Source: Rhodamnia argentea
Taxonomy: Eukaryota; Streptophyta; Magnoliopsida; Myrtales; Myrtaceae
Reading direction: 5' to 3'
Assembly: GCF_020921035.1 (NCBI RefSeq)
Contig: NC_063155.1
Span: 7,053,001 to 7,117,000 of the forward strand
DNA length: 64,000 nucleotides
Of the stretch, positions 47,551-59,299 are shown piece after piece (positions within the stretch are counted from its first letter, which is position 1; every line of letters starts with the position of its first letter). The notes beneath the pieces were generated by a model. That model did not search any database. It had not been told where the DNA came from and saw only the letters and a list, made by a program, of their open reading frames with translations. The position numbers and the translations under genes are program-made.

Positions 47551-48050
47551 GGCTAGGATTTAATGTCGCACGCAATGCTCCGCGACGTGAGTTCTCGCTG
47601 GGCTCCTCGACAGTGAGGCTGGAAGCGGATGCCCAGATGAAAATGCGGGTTCTCCGAAGGAGGAGGAGGCGGTGGCGTTGGTGGGTGGCGGTGACGTTGG
47701 TGGGTGTCTGGTGGTGGTGGAAGAAAGAAGAGGAGGAAGGGGGGTGGATCTTTGGTATATTACGCAATGGAGGAGGGGGGTGTTGAGGTTGGTTATGGAT
47801 TTGAGGTTCAATTTGGTCCAATGGCACAGACTTTATAACGGAAAAAGCGCGTCGGTGATTAAAATTTGTACAGGAAAGCTGAAGATTCGCAGGACATGTT
47901 AGTCTAGTTGGACTAGGAAGGTACGAGGAAGGTGTCCATTGTTCATATAACGTTGGACTTAGAGCCAGAGAATCTGGGCATTTTGTAATTTTGGAGTGTC
48001 CCATTTTGAGGGGACAAGCCATTAAAAAAACAAAAAAATACTTGATGGTA
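47551..48050. promoter_or_regulatory. CML16 leader and promoter
   Basis: Purine/GGTGG-rich on the plus strand (CT/CCACC-rich on the gene strand) at 47660-47740, as in many plant 5' UTRs. Overlapping minus-strand frames of 83 and 224 codons come from this skew and are not genes. Confidence 0.4.
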
Positions 48051-48119
48051 GGTCAAATTTAAGTGCTAAGATAAATCTGAAATGAGAGATTTGTATGCGG
48101 ATAGGACAATGAACTTTGA

Positions 48120-48375
48120 ATTAAGGCTGGGTTTGCATGGAAATTGAACGATTCGAAAAATATTTTCTTAAAAATCATTGTTTGCGATACTTGAGAAAAA
48201 AGAATAAATGAAAGATATCTCCATTGTCCGCAAAAAAAAAAAAAATTAGACATAAATTATTATTTATCATGGAAAAATATTTTTATTTGCTTAATTATTT
48301 CAAAGTTATATAAGCAATTATTTTTAAGAAATAATTTTTTTTTCAAATTATTTATTTTTCGCAAAACAAAGTACT
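48120..48375. mobile_element. Core-less copy of the 'TTTGTTTCGC' family
   Basis: AATATTTTCTTAAAAATCAT on the left, AGACATAAATTATTATTTAT in the middle and TTTATTTTTCGCAAAACAAA on the right match the 25.6-kb copy. About 250 bp, non-coding. Confidence 0.5.
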
Positions 48376-48734
48376 TATATGCATACCTTTTCTCCAAGGT
48401 GAACGGTGTCACATAGCAATTTACTAGCAAACTCTCCCCAAGAGATTCGCTACCATAATGTCAGATCCTAAGCAATATGAAGAACTTGAAAGTTGGGGGA
48501 AAAGGGGCAAAAATCGAAAAAAAGATTAGTAGATTTAAATATCAAATCTTTAGATAAGTTGTATCGGAGCGGGACGTCTTGTGTTCGAACATTTCGAACG
48601 AGAGTCTTTACTTTTATACCCATTTATTCATCTTTGCCTTCAAGTTTTAATTTTTTGATCAATTGGGTGATCCCACTAAAATATATGGAAATGTATAAGT
48701 TCATGTTAATTTAAGGATTCAAGAAATGTAAAAG

Positions 48735-49095
48735 AAATGGGATTAATACCATAGAAAATCCTAAACTAGTATACCCGTAAAAAAAATTTATTCAAAACTA
48801 ATTTTTTTATCACAAAAAACTCTAAGTTGATACACTTGTGACATATTTTTACTTTAAATTAATTTTTTGATCATCAAAAATCATAAATTGGTACATTTGT
48901 GATAACTTTATCTTCCGTTAATTTCCGTTAAGTTGGGTTTATACTATCAAGAACTCCAAACGGGTACTCATGTGGCAAACGAAGGGTAAAAACTTTAAAT
49001 CGGTGCACTTGATAACTGTCATGTGTCATCTAACTCAATAATTTGACAATAAAAGTTAACCGAAACTAACGAATGATAAATTTATCATAAAATAT
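48735..49095. mobile_element. Partial foldback family copy
   Basis: It begins GGGATTAATACCATAGAAAA and contains units with TTGATACACTTGTGACATAT and GGTACATTTGTGATAACTTT. A second terminus-like word (GGGTTTATACTATCAAGAAC) lies at 48953, so the copy is rearranged or two copies meet here. Confidence 0.48.
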
Positions 49096-49680
49096 GACCG
49101 ATAATTAATTCGACGGCTCGCCGCGAAACATAAATGGGTCAAAAGATTGGAAGTACTGCGCCGTCGGTCGGGGGCGACAGGAATTTCGCGGCTCAGGAAT
49201 TGGAAGTCACATCTTCAAAACATCCAGAATTTCTCGCCAAAGTGCTCTAGACCAGCCTAAAAGTTTGGAATTAACAGGTTGACGAATTTTGCAGGGCGTG
49301 CCGTAAAGGTGGCAAAGTATCTGTGCTTTGGCTTTGCGTGCCACGAGAAGGAATTAAAAGTACTGAAGATAAATAGTTTGCAATATTAAAATAACAAAAA
49401 GGAGCTCATAAAAAATTGAAAATCGGGAATATATTTGGGAATATTATTAGTACATGCATATGTCAAAGGGATAAAATAAGAATACACGCGAGAAACGAGG
49501 AATCGCACTTTCAAATATAACAATTAACGGGAACCCTTCGGCAAAAATCGTGAATTTATAATTTCGCGTTCTTTATGTCATTCGGTAGAGATTGAATTTA
49601 TTTTTTATAAAGCACATTTCATCTATAGTCATAAGATATAATTATTTGGAACAATATTTGGTGATCATAATTATGTTACT
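49096..49680. other. AT-rich spacer, no gene seen
   Basis: No domain-bearing frames and no family match found by eye. Confidence 0.35.
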
Positions 49681-50237
49681 TTTTCTGAGAAAAATTATCA
49701 AAAAAGTCTTAAACTTATTGTAATTATGCATCTTAAACCTTTTGTAATTGTACTAATTCAATTCAATTCATTCGATCGATTTTGGCTTCTTGGTGCTGAC
49801 GTGGATGTCGGCCATCAAGTGTCATAATATTTTAGTTTTTTTTGAAATTTTCATTTTCTTTTCCTTTTTTTTTATTTTTCTTCCCCCTTCTTCCGCGGGA
49901 GATCGGCCCGGTGGCGAGGTCGGCCTCGCCGGATCCGGGCTAGAGACTCGCACCTCGCCCAGCAAGGGTGAGGTCGACCTCATTGGCGCCGTCGCCAGCG
50001 ACCGGTTAGAGGAAGAAGAGGGAAGAAAAAGAAAAAGAAAGAAACAAAAGAAAAAAAAAGGGAAAAATTCAAAAAAAATTATTAAAATAATATGTCTCCG
50101 AAAGGCCTGGTTGACATCACCGTCGACCGACTAAAATTGACCGGATGGACTGAATTAACATAATTCTAAAAATATTTAAAATTGAATAAATAAAAAAATA
50201 AATTATAATAAGTTTATGACTTTATTTTTGATAATTC
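49681..50237. mobile_element. Inverted-repeat element related to the hAT-like one at 15.7 kb, with GC core
   Basis: The left end GAGAAAAATTATCAAAAAAG and the right end (reverse complement GAGAATTATCAAAAATAAAG) pair. The subterminal CTGACGTGGATGTCGGCCAT matches ACGTGGACGTCGG at 15.1 kb. The GC core (49893-50015) holds GGCGAGGTCGGCCTCGCC, a perfect palindrome. A pyrimidine arm (49845-49890) and purine arm (50010-50070) flank it. Confidence 0.6.
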
Positions 50238-51380
50238 TCACACCATTTCTGTATTTGCGTAATAATATTCATGTACGGTGGTTTGAAATGAAAGACCTGC
50301 ACATCCACGTGTATTGCGTAATGACGCCATCCGCAGAGCACTCGGAACCAAGCACGTGTCATTGCTCCTCCGTTTCCCCCGGCCCCACCACGCCAAAAAA
50401 AAAAAAAAAATCCTTTTCTATTTTATTTTATTTTGGTCAAAGAAATCCATACGTTTGGAAATCGACTGACTTTAGTACTTTCCGAAAATTACTATTGATC
50501 CATAACTTTGTAATTTGAGCACAAAATTCATTATTTTTAGACTAAGTATTTGACCGCTCGACCAGCTTTCTAGAAGTTATTACTTGCTCTTTCCAATTTT
50601 AACTAATCAACAAAAACTATTTTCATTATTGACAACAATTTTGATTAGAAATTTTCGTAAACGATGAAAACATTTTTTGTTCGCTCACTTTTGTAAGCGA
50701 TACAAACGATCAATCCTAAAAAATGCTTTCTGAACAACTCATTGTGGCGAAACGAGCGGACCATTATTTCATGTCGACATAGAATCCAACTGAATTGATT
50801 CATAGCACGTCAACAACGGTATAATATTCACGAGTCTCCTCTTTCATACGATTGTTCCAATTAGGGCGATAATGAGAATATTAAGAATTCATTCATGACG
50901 CGATATACCGGATTGATAATTACAAGCGAACATTCGAATGACGCACTCGGCCATATGATATTTCGATCTCGTAACCTAATGTCACTTAATATGCACGCGA
51001 TGTTTCTCTCGTAATTAGCATGATCAAGTATTAGGTTAGCATTTCAAAACTAGTAAAATTAATTTATGAAGCTTGTCCGATCACCGTAATTAAGAACTTC
51101 TGTTAACTCTACATTTTTCTCTCTCTGGCATTTATTTGTTTTTTGTTCCTCTTAAATTTACGGGGTTTTTTTTTTTTTTGTCTTAACGCCTGCTTGATTG
51201 TCGTATCGTCGCCAAACATCTCTGGTAAGTATTAAGGAATTGCCCGGTCGGATTTTTCTTTTTTTTCCTTTAGTCAAACATTAACTTAAGATTTAAGGGA
51301 AAGTACATATGCAAATTTTTTTTTTTGGGATAATTTTCCCTATAAATTATCAGGATTATTGGTGGAGTTATTACGAAAAG
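50238..51380. other. Spacer upstream of MIR162
   Basis: It contains a decayed 'TTTGTTTCGC' family fragment at about 50575-50760 (GCGATACAAACGATCAATCC) and T-rich stretches. The promoter of MIR162 probably lies in 50.8-51.4 kb, but no TATA box stands out. Confidence 0.35.
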
Positions 51381-51856
51381 GGAAAAAAAATTGATGCGAT
51401 TTGCTAAGGGCAGAAGCCAATCCCTCTCTAAATATCTACTTCAACCACTTACAACAGTCCATGTCAGAGAGAGAGAGGGAGAGAGGGAGAGAGGGAGAGG
51501 CGGAGTCGGAGGCGGAGGCGGAGCGACGTGCGGCGTCGGTGGCGCAACAGATTCCTGGTTCATCCTTTAAATCCGCCTCACTCTTTATGCGTTCTTCTCT
51601 TCCCTTCCGCACCTCGCATTTTCTCCTCGGTACTGTTGCATGGATTGGGAGTTCTTCTGTGAATGCGATGAGGTCGTGCCCGGATCTGCGTTCTCTTCTG
51701 GGTCTTCTCCGTCTCAGATTTTGCTGTCGGAATGAATTCTCGGTCGTGTTTCCAGGATTGATTTCTCGGTTTTTCTTTTTGTGGGTCGGACTTGTTGAGA
51801 GAGCTTGTGTTCGTTTGGTTGTTCGTTAATGGTGTTGAGGGTGTGGTGAAGTCACT

Positions 51857-51877
51857 GGAGGCAGCGGTTCATCGATC
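51857..51877 (+). ncRNA. miR162 star strand (5' arm)
   Basis: 21 nt paired to the mature strand with offset ends, as expected for a DCL1 duplex. Confidence 0.85.
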
Positions 51878-51926
51878 TCTTCCTGGGGAATTTTGTCGAT
51901 TCAAATAAGCAAAACGCATGAATCGG

Positions 51927-51947
51927 TCGATAAACCTCTGCATCCAG
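51927..51947 (+). ncRNA. miR162: Mature miR162 (3' arm)
   Basis: Full-length identity by eye with the conserved angiosperm miR162a, including the 5' U. The known target site lies at the DCL1 helicase/RNase III coding junction; DCL1 is not in this window. Confidence 0.95.
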
Positions 51948-51960
51948 CGCTCACTCCTTT

Positions 51961-52106
51961 CTTGTTCTTTGGGTGTGTTTTACTTTTTCTTTTCTCTTCG
52001 ATCTCTTTGGCTTGGTGAAATCTTTAGATGTTGAGAAGGGCGAGTAGTTTGAAATTGGGTTCTAATGGATGAATTGGTCTGTGGTTCTTTACTCTGCGTT
52101 TTTCTT

Positions 52107-52137
<31 letters not shown>

Positions 52138-54240
52138 GGGTTTTCACACTAAACGAGGTTCTTGTTTGTGCTCCTAGCTTGATAATGCTTTTTGCATGCT
52201 TTCATAATGCAAATTATCAGCTTCCATGTCCGCTTGGCTTGTGATGCTGTGGTAACTTACAGATTTTTATGAAATGTAGTATTTCTTGATAAGGAAAAAT
52301 TGTCGGGAACTTCTGTGATCTTGAAAAAAGAAAGAAAGAAATAAAGAAAGAGAGAAGGATAGTGTGGATCATTCGAAGGTGACGCTTTTTAGGAGGATTT
52401 TCTGCAGTTGTGGTGGTGATTTCACTATGCTTGCAACTGTTAGAGCTGCAATTTGTTGTTGAGATTTGACCATATGAAGTTGACAAATTTTTTGCTTACC
52501 CATAGATTTCTCCGAGTAAATTGACCTGCTTTGAAGCATTACTATAGTTGCCAATGCGCGCGGAGCGGACTATTGTTGATTGAATGTGTGGAGTTGATTT
52601 CTCCTCTCGTGTTTCATCATCATCATTTCAGTTCATTTCTGGTTCTCCCTCTCAGTCCCAGTTTCTTCGAATAGTTGCTGATGAAGGTTCTCCAATACGA
52701 AAAGATGTCGAAATTTGTGGGAAATTGTGGTTTCCTTTTATGAAGTACAAGTTTGATATCATTTGCCGAATGGTCGTTATCTTCACTACAAGCCTGCATA
52801 CGTTTAACAATTCAGTTAGCTTATCTTTCTAGATGCCTTCCTCAAAGCGACGTGTTTCCCCTGATTCTTCTTCATAATTTCCTTTGCACCTTTTGGCCAA
52901 AAGTTGTGTTCTTCGTGTTGACGCATTGGATTATTTACAAGCTCAAGCTTATTATTGCTTCTGTACCTTTTGACATAAGTACTCCGGGGAGTGATTTATC
53001 CAGAAGTTTCTACTGGGTCACGCATGATTTGAGTTTCAGGAAGTCGTTAGGCATTTTAATTTTCTTTTTCCTTCTCTGTCCCTATCTTTGTTAGTGGAAG
53101 TGTGATACTGGCCGTCTGCAATGTACCGCATAGTCTTCTCATGGTAGCCATTGTCTAGTTTTTGGGATGAAAGTGGTTCCCTTCCCATGAACATGTCATT
53201 TTCTTTGATCTGGTGCTAGAAAAGTGGTTCCTTGGTTCCTTTTGGTTCCCCAAGGGGACCATCTTTGAATGAAGTTTTCCAGCCGCAGGACAAGCTGCGG
53301 CTTCAAAGTGAGGAAAACAACAGCTTGTGGACTACAACTTGGGAGAGAGAATCCGAAACATTTGAAGGGAAGCACTTTTGGAATCTGGCATCATGTTCCG
53401 CTTACGAAGCTAGCTTGGAAAGAAAGGAAAAGATTCTTTTGTGTGTACACTGTGGAGGAATCACCAAAATCTGGGGGCTTGGGTTTGTGGAAGAATCTAG
53501 GATGACATCTGCAGGTTGAGGATACTCTCTCTCTGTCTTTTCCTTTTCGGTTGGTTTTCATTTTGATTCTTGCTGTCTTAAAATGTTTATGCTTAGCATA
53601 ATTACTCTTTGATGTCTAATTCTGTGGTTTGGTGGATTGTTTGTGAATTTTGTTCGTATGGTTACGACGCGGTGGCATCGTAGTTGTGAGATACCGCAAT
53701 TGAAGATGTTGCTTGCATTCATTGTGTACTTGTCACCTACAAGGAATACTTTACCTGTAGTAGTTTGTGTTTCTAGTTTAACTTTCTCGCTTCTTTTCGT
53801 CGTGTGTTTCCTTTTTCGCCTTCTCTCTCTCTCTCTCCCTGCTGCTGCCCGGCTTCGGCCTTGAAGCTGCTATGAGGTCGGCTGCCTTAAAGCTGCTGCC
53901 CTGTCTGCCGCTCGAACTCTCTTCTTTGTTATTTTTCCTCCCTGGGTTGAGCGCGCGATTGTGTTTCACAGGGCCTTCAGTTTTGTTTGAAGAAAACGGC
54001 TCGCCCCCATTGGCATCAATCGGGCTGTTTCGTGCCGTTTATTGCTTGTCCTCAGAGAAGATAATAACTTCGCCGTGCAGTATTTCCTCATATTATTTCG
54101 CGATTAATCTCGTGTATTGCCTAATGATGGTGAGGTTGAAATTATTGGCTTAGACTGTTTTAAGGAGTTCCGCAAGTTAAATTTTAGTTTCCTGTCAACT
54201 TGGAGCTAAGTTCTGATTTAGCTTTCGGGGGCAGGAAGTA
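51961..54240 (+). other. Probable 3' part of the MIR162 primary transcript, no protein gene
   Basis: The sequence is T-rich with GT/AG-like signals and many short frames (for example 52584-53094 and 53232-53519) without domains. This suits intron and exon sequence of a spliced non-coding transcript. A 95-codon frame at 53232 covers a strong small hairpin (AGCCGCAG...CTGCGGCT at 53281-53302). Where the transcript ends cannot be seen. Confidence 0.35.
52106..52134. repeat. (TTTTG)n microsatellite
   Basis: Five to six TTTTG units lie about 160 bp downstream of the mature miR162, within the probable primary transcript. Confidence 0.85.
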
Positions 54241-55140
54241 GGACGCATTGTTCGTTTCGTGAAGGACACCAGCGAGTAATCCTGCCACCATCAGATGTGC
54301 TCCATCTCTCTTGGGCCCGGACTGTGTTACAATTGAGAAGGGGAATTTCACAATGAGACGAAATCGGTGATGATGGCAATGGCTTCTTGACCGATAAATT
54401 CGACTTGAACGAGAACGATTGTTGCGTACAATCATGTGAATGGTTTGTGCGACGGATTTGGAACCATTAGATCTCATGAGATCCACGAGGTTGAATGACG
54501 GCGATCCGGATTAGGATGATACGGTCGGTGGATGGCCATCGAATGAATCTAGCCTCTAACGACTCTAGACGCGTGGGTACGAATTATCAAGGACCGTGCT
54601 AATTGGATGCGAGATCGTTTGCTAGTAGAGAGTTTCGTGTTTCACCAAACTGCGGTCGATGATCGGCAAATGTATGAAGTAGAGAGGTTCACCGTGAGAT
54701 TTTGGAGGAGACATGGGACTCGAAACAGAGGAGAAAAGAGCAGGTTTTCGCACGAGTTCTTTCTCTTTTTCAGGCCTTGAGTTTATCTGATCTGAATGAT
54801 CTTTGTCGAGCACTCTAAACGAATCTATTCTTGTGGATTGCGACGGGGGGCGAGCGACTACCGCCATGTTTTCCGAGAATTTTGTCGCTTGAGTCGTTCC
54901 GGTACTCGGACATAATCATTTACCGGAGAAACGGAGCCAAAACTAGTTGATCATCAATTTCAATGTCTACCTTCTCCCAAATAGTGCCGCTCGGAGTTCT
55001 CTTCTTGTGAACTCTGATAACCGGTTCGTGCGCACGTCTTAGGCTCAAACTTTGATTTTAAGATTCGTTGCGAAACCGTTATCGACGTCCAGTAGATCGA
55101 GTTGGTCTAAAGAAATAAAACAAGTTTCGCTTGTTTATCG
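54241..55140. other. GC-balanced spacer, no gene recognised
   Basis: Minus-strand frames of 100 and 81 codons (54184-54486 and 54622-54867) have no domain. The composition is closer to genic than to the element-filled spacers, so an unrecognised transcript is possible. Confidence 0.25.
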
Positions 55141-55149
55141 TCTTATCTT

Positions 55150-55540
55150 TTGTGTTCATCCAGATGCTCAACATTTACCGGCGAGATGTTCTTGATCACG
55201 GGAGAAGAAACAATGGAAAAACAAGGAAGCTAAGTCCTCCAAATCTAAATCAAACTATCCCCGACTTGAGACTTCCAGATTACGTGTTCATCTAGACGCT
55301 TAAGATTTTCCGGCGAGACGTTCTTTATTACCGATAATAGACAACGTCAAAACATGGAAGATAGGTCCTCCAAATCCAAATCGACTATTCCCGATCCGAG
55401 ACATCGAGATTACACCTCATTGAAATAAAGCGAGTTAAGCTTGTGTGTAGTCTTCTGTGTTCATCTAGATGCTCAAGATTTTCCGGCGAGACGTTCCTTA
55501 TTACCGGGACAAAACCATGGCAAAACATGGAAGCTAAGTT
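55150..55540. repeat. Three tandem copies of a ~130-170-bp unit
   Basis: The block GTTCATCTAGACGCTTAAGA + TTTTCCGGCGAGACGTTC + TTTATTACCG recurs at about 55156, 55286 and 55453. Each is followed by AAAACATGGAAGMTARGTYC. The first two units also share a TCCCGA(C/T)..GAGAC end. It lies just 3' of the ERF gene. Confidence 0.8.
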
Positions 55541-55713
55541 CTCCAAGTGATGAAGCTAACTTCATATCAAATTATCACTACAATTGGAGAACATTGACAT
55601 AATTGGAGACATTATTGGATTTACCAAACAACTCATAAAGCATCAAACCGGAAGGCCAAGCTTCATATACTTATGACAGATTGAGAAACAGTGCTCATCA
55701 TGAGCTTAGGTTG

Positions 55714-56427
55714 TCATTCAACTAAGCCTCTTGAACTAAATGAAGGAGCCACAAACACTGAGGAATACACCTTAGAACTACCGAATAATGAGATCCCACA
55801 GGACTCGTTTCCTTGCATACCGCAACGGTCCGAACCTTCTTTCGACGAGTTCGACAAGCAGACTATCGTTTCTTCGACGACGGCATCGACACCTTTCGAA
55901 CCGCCTTCACTTCTCTCATTCCGATCTCGCCATGGATAGTTGAGAAAAGAGTTGAGAGCTGACGATGATGATGGCGACGACGATCTTGCCGGTGGCTGCT
56001 TCATGTTTGCATGCTGGAGAATCTGGTCGACCTTCGGATGCTGTCCAACGAAGCTGCAGTTCACATCGTGGTGATTACCAATCCGCTGGCGGCATGGGAA
56101 GTTCGTCTTCGCGTTCCTCCCTCGGAGAAGCCGGGCCGCGCAGTCGTAAGCCAGAGCGGCTTCCTCAGCGCTATCAAAGGTGCCCAACCACAGCCTCAGC
56201 TTCAGCATGGAGTCCTTGATTTCGGCGACCCATCTCCCCGAAGGCCTTTGTCTCACCCCAAGAAACCTTCTCGTTGCATCATTGCCCTTTGCTCTCTTCT
56301 CGATGTTCTTCCTCATGGCTATGGTTTCCTCTCCTTCTTGGTCAGAATTCCTCCCTCTTTCGACAGACGTCCATGAGCTTTTGGATGGGATTTCTTGGAC
56401 CGTCACGCATGACGAGGGTTTGTCCAT
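55714..56427 (-). CDS. AP2/ERF transcription factor, RAP2-11/ERN-like
   Basis: An intronless frame of 237 residues with one AP2 domain at about residues 53-111 ([20 protein letters not shown], then [20 protein letters not shown], then [14 protein letters not shown]). It has the YRG and RAYD elements of DNA binding. The [15 protein letters not shown] variant, rather than VRRRPWGRWAAEIRD, points to the RAP2-11/ERN group, whose known members act in low-potassium response and nodulation. A Ser-rich stretch ([16 protein letters not shown]) follows. No EAR motif was seen. An internal Met at residue 38 just before the basic [11 protein letters not shown] stretch is an alternative start; the longer form is reported because the frame is open to 56427. 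The subgroup is from memory and less certain than the family. Confidence 0.85.
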   Translation of the reverse strand: MDKPSSCVTVQEIPSKSSWTSVERGRNSDQEGEETIAMRKNIEKRAKGNDATRRFLGVRQRPSGRWVAEIKDSMLKLRLWLGTFDSAEEAALAYDCAARLLRGRNAKTNFPCRQRIGNHHDVNCSFVGQHPKVDQILQHANMKQPPARSSSPSSSSALNSFLNYPWRDRNERSEGGSKGVDAVVEETIVCLSNSSKEGSDRCGMQGNESCGISLFGSSKVYSSVFVAPSFSSRGLVE

Positions 56428-57960
56428 AGCAAGAGGAGAAGACTGGAGAGGACTATGTCTGTACTATTGTGTCATGATAACTAGGAGCACAAGAATGATG
56501 ACAGGAACAATTATGGGAGAAGTTTATTTGTCTGATTAGGGTTTGTTCCCATGTGAAGACAAGAAGAATAATGTCACAAAAAGATTGCAGCTTTAGTTCA
56601 GTAACAGAGCAAGAGATTCCTATGTAGGTTGTGCAAAATTTATATTCAAACTTCCAAAGAAGTGTTAGGTTGGCAGTGACAACTGTGGAGAAAATGCTGA
56701 TGAACTTTGAATAATAATCTCTATTGATCCTGTATTGTCCGTAGCCTGGAGGACCACAATCAATGGTGCATTAGTCACCAATTACATGATGCTCATAATG
56801 AAAAGACAGGAAAATATGCTGGATAAGCGTGCTTTGTCCAAAATGCTCTGGAACATTGCCATTCTTGCTGCGCAGAGAGAGGGGATGATTTGTGCAGCGG
56901 TCATATCATGTGGCGGTGACACGTGAAGAAGTTGGCCAATGAAAAATTGAGAGAATTCAAACTTAAAAGTTGGATGTGATGTGTAACACGCAGGCAATGT
57001 GATTGGTCAGTTACGCCACACGTCGCTTGTGCGACCCGATACGTTAAGACATTCTTGATAGGAAATCTCTTCAATGAAGGAACTATTTCAGACTTCCTAC
57101 CCTTGTCTCGAATTGACCCATTGTTACGAACTCCCGGGGCACCGAAAACAGGCGGCCGGTCGTTGACTGCTTAGTAGCACTTCTTGTAGATTGCATTCCG
57201 AACTTCGCGATGATTCGGGATTGCATATGCTGGAAGCTTGTGAATGCATCTGCACTGTAATGAACACGAGTCCAAAGCAACACTTCCAGGTTACAGTCAA
57301 AAGGGCTAAATCAGGAATCCGGGGAACACAATTTTGCCAAGGTTTTTGGATCAGATTGCCATGACTCGAGTGTGCTGCAGAAAGCTCCAAAGGAGATATG
57401 GGGTTAGGCTGAGGCAAATTGCTCAGCGAATTGATTAAGCACTAAACCTCTCTGTTAATTCAGATTAATGCCCCTGGTGCAATACATCCAACAGCCAGCA
57501 GACAAAAACTTTCACACCTCAAAGGCCTAAATACGACCAAAACATGCACGTTTGCTTTCTTGACTTCACCTCCCACCATCTTTCCTCTCACTCATTACAT
57601 ATTATTCTTGGAAGATGAACTGTTGTTTAAGGTTGTCATTTAGTGGATTGTCTGTCTGTCTTAGTTAAATCTTGCAATAATCAAAGATTAGCTATATATT
57701 CCCTGATTATCAGAAATTTTTTCCTTAATGAAATCTGAATGAGGGCCTGCGCATCTTGTTGGACCGCAAATCAACCTCAGTACTTTTTGAGCTTTTCTTG
57801 TCGGATTCTGTACGTACTTTTCACCATCACCCTTTAAGCTTTATCTACTCTCTATGAGATCTTCGTTTGAATTTCAATCCTCATTTCACGGATAGAAAAA
57901 TCCGAGTCTTCTCTTCATTCATTCCGTCCAATTTGAATGAGGAACTAAATTTGTCCACAT
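56428..57960. other. ERF promoter and spacer
   Basis: GACACGTGAAG at 56918 contains an ABRE/G-box-like ACACGTG on the upstream side of the ERF gene. The minus frame 57124-57417 (97 codons) has no domain. No repeats were recognised before 57.96 kb. Confidence 0.35.
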
Positions 57961-57962
57961 AT

Positions 57963-58490
57963 TAGGAAAAATTCCAAATAAAGACTTAAAATATCATCAT
58001 TTTCTCAAATAAAAACTCGAAATAGACCTTGTTTCAAATAAGGGTATGAAATGATCTCGTTATTTACAAAAAAAAAAAAGCCTCGTTGAAGGAAAAAATT
58101 TTCCTTTAGTTTTTTGCAATTTTTCCTTCTTCTTCTTCTTTTTTTTTTTTTCCTGTTTTCCTTTTATTTCCTTTTCCTTTTTCTTTTTCCTTTGTGGCAA
58201 TCGCCGAGCATTGGGCGAGGGTTGGACTGGGTGAGTGACTCTTGCCTAACCCCGGTGAGCACGGCCATCACCTAAGGCTGGCGATGGCCGACGAGGGGAG
58301 AGGAAAAAGCAAAAGCAAAAGCAAAAGAAAAAGGAAAAAGTGCAAAAAAGTAAAGGACGAAAATGCCCTTGGCTAAGTCTGTCTTTGAAACAATAAGGGC
58401 ACTTTAGGCATTTATTTGAAAGACGATATACTTCGGACCCTTACTTGAAAAAATGAGAGCCCTTCGGACTTTAATTTGAAATTTTCCTCA
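57963..58490. mobile_element. Inverted-repeat element of the 'TTTCAAATAAG' family with GC core
   Basis: The left end AGGAAAAATTCCAAATAAAG and the right end (reverse complement GAGGAAAATTTCAAATTAAA) are inverted repeats. The pyrimidine arm (58110-58195) includes an 11-T run. The GC core (58198-58300) has GGGCGAGGGTTGG and GATGGCCGACGAGG. A purine arm with (AAAAGC)n lies at 58305-58345. Confidence 0.62.
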
Positions 58491-58689
58491 CGTATCATTT
58501 TTTCCACGTCGAATTCACTGAACATGCATAAACTTTTGAATAGACTTGTTACATTCCTCACTTAGGGCTTGAAACATTATAAAGTTCTATGGAATCAATT
58601 GAATGTAGTGTGAAAGAAGGAATTTGAGATTGATAAGTTAAGTGATTCGAAATAAAGAAACCCAGCTAGGAGGCGAAAGGAGCGCGAGC

Positions 58690-58820
58690 ACCTGCAAGAT
58701 TTGTGCATAATTCACATTTGTCTAAGGTTTAGGACTAAATTGGCACAATTAAAAAGTTTATAACTGAATTGACACTAATGCAATAGATTGAAGACATTTT
58801 TGACACTTTTCTCTTAAAAT
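58690..58820. mobile_element. Fragment of the 15.7-kb/49.7-kb family
   Basis: ACTAAATTGGCACAATTAAA, ACTGAATTGACACTAATGCA and TTTTTGACACTTTTCTC match the right arm of that family. Only one arm remains. Confidence 0.45.
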
Positions 58821-59146
58821 GAGGTACCGTCAATAAAATACTCAAGTACACGGCTGCCTCTTTCAATAAAACCTTCATCTCTCGCATATTTGCTGAAAAT
58901 AAGACAAGTCCGTGCCATGTTATACTCGTGTAAAAATACTTTGGTTTTGAACTTATTTTGTGTATTTTTCTTTAATCAACGAATGATCTAAGAGGAGTCA
59001 TTTATATATCCAAGATATGTAAGTATAATATACTCGTTATTTCTCAGAGGATAGCACGAATGACTTAGAAAATATCTCAATCGTGTATGATATCTCTATG
59101 AAATCTTGTAATTTAAACAGTATTGTTACAACATGAACGATTTTCT

Positions 59147-59174
<28 letters not shown>
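59147..59174. repeat. (TA)14 microsatellite
   Basis: Uninterrupted TA dinucleotides. Confidence 0.93.
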
Positions 59175-59178
<4 letters not shown>

Positions 59179-59299
59179 AAATGACGTGATTTTACTATAG
59201 AAACATTATGTTCCGATTGTACTATAGTAACTCCAAATTTTTTTGACATACTTGAGGAAAACGACGATAATTTACATCAGCAACATGATCCCTATAACT

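Larger units (their letters stand above)
51846..51960 (+). ncRNA. MIR162: miR162 precursor hairpin
   Basis: A stem-loop whose 3' arm carries the 21-nt sequence known as plant miR162a (51927-51947, begins TCGATAAACC, ends CATCCAG). Its 5' arm carries the matching star strand (51857-51877, begins GGAGGCAGCG, ends CATCGATC). The arms pair with the usual few mismatches and a 3' overhang of about 2 nt. The loop is about 49 nt. miR162 guides cleavage of DCL1 mRNA, giving feedback control of microRNA biogenesis. In Arabidopsis the primary transcript is spliced; here leader-like sequence runs from about 51.4 kb and transcript-like sequence continues to about 54.2 kb. Confidence 0.96.

Noticed and set aside
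47348-48022. 224-codon minus-strand frame overlapping CML16
   Set aside because: It reads the CML16 leader and coding sequence in another frame and is Pro/His-rich from base skew. The EF-hand frame is the real one.
51401-51829. 142-codon frame just upstream of the miR162 hairpin
   Set aside because: Its first third is GA-repeat-coded Arg-Glu, no domain is present, and it lies in the leader of a microRNA transcript.
54366-54450. Possible C/D-box snoRNA (GTGATGATGG as C box)
   Set aside because: No D box (CTGA) or flanking terminal stem at a suitable distance.
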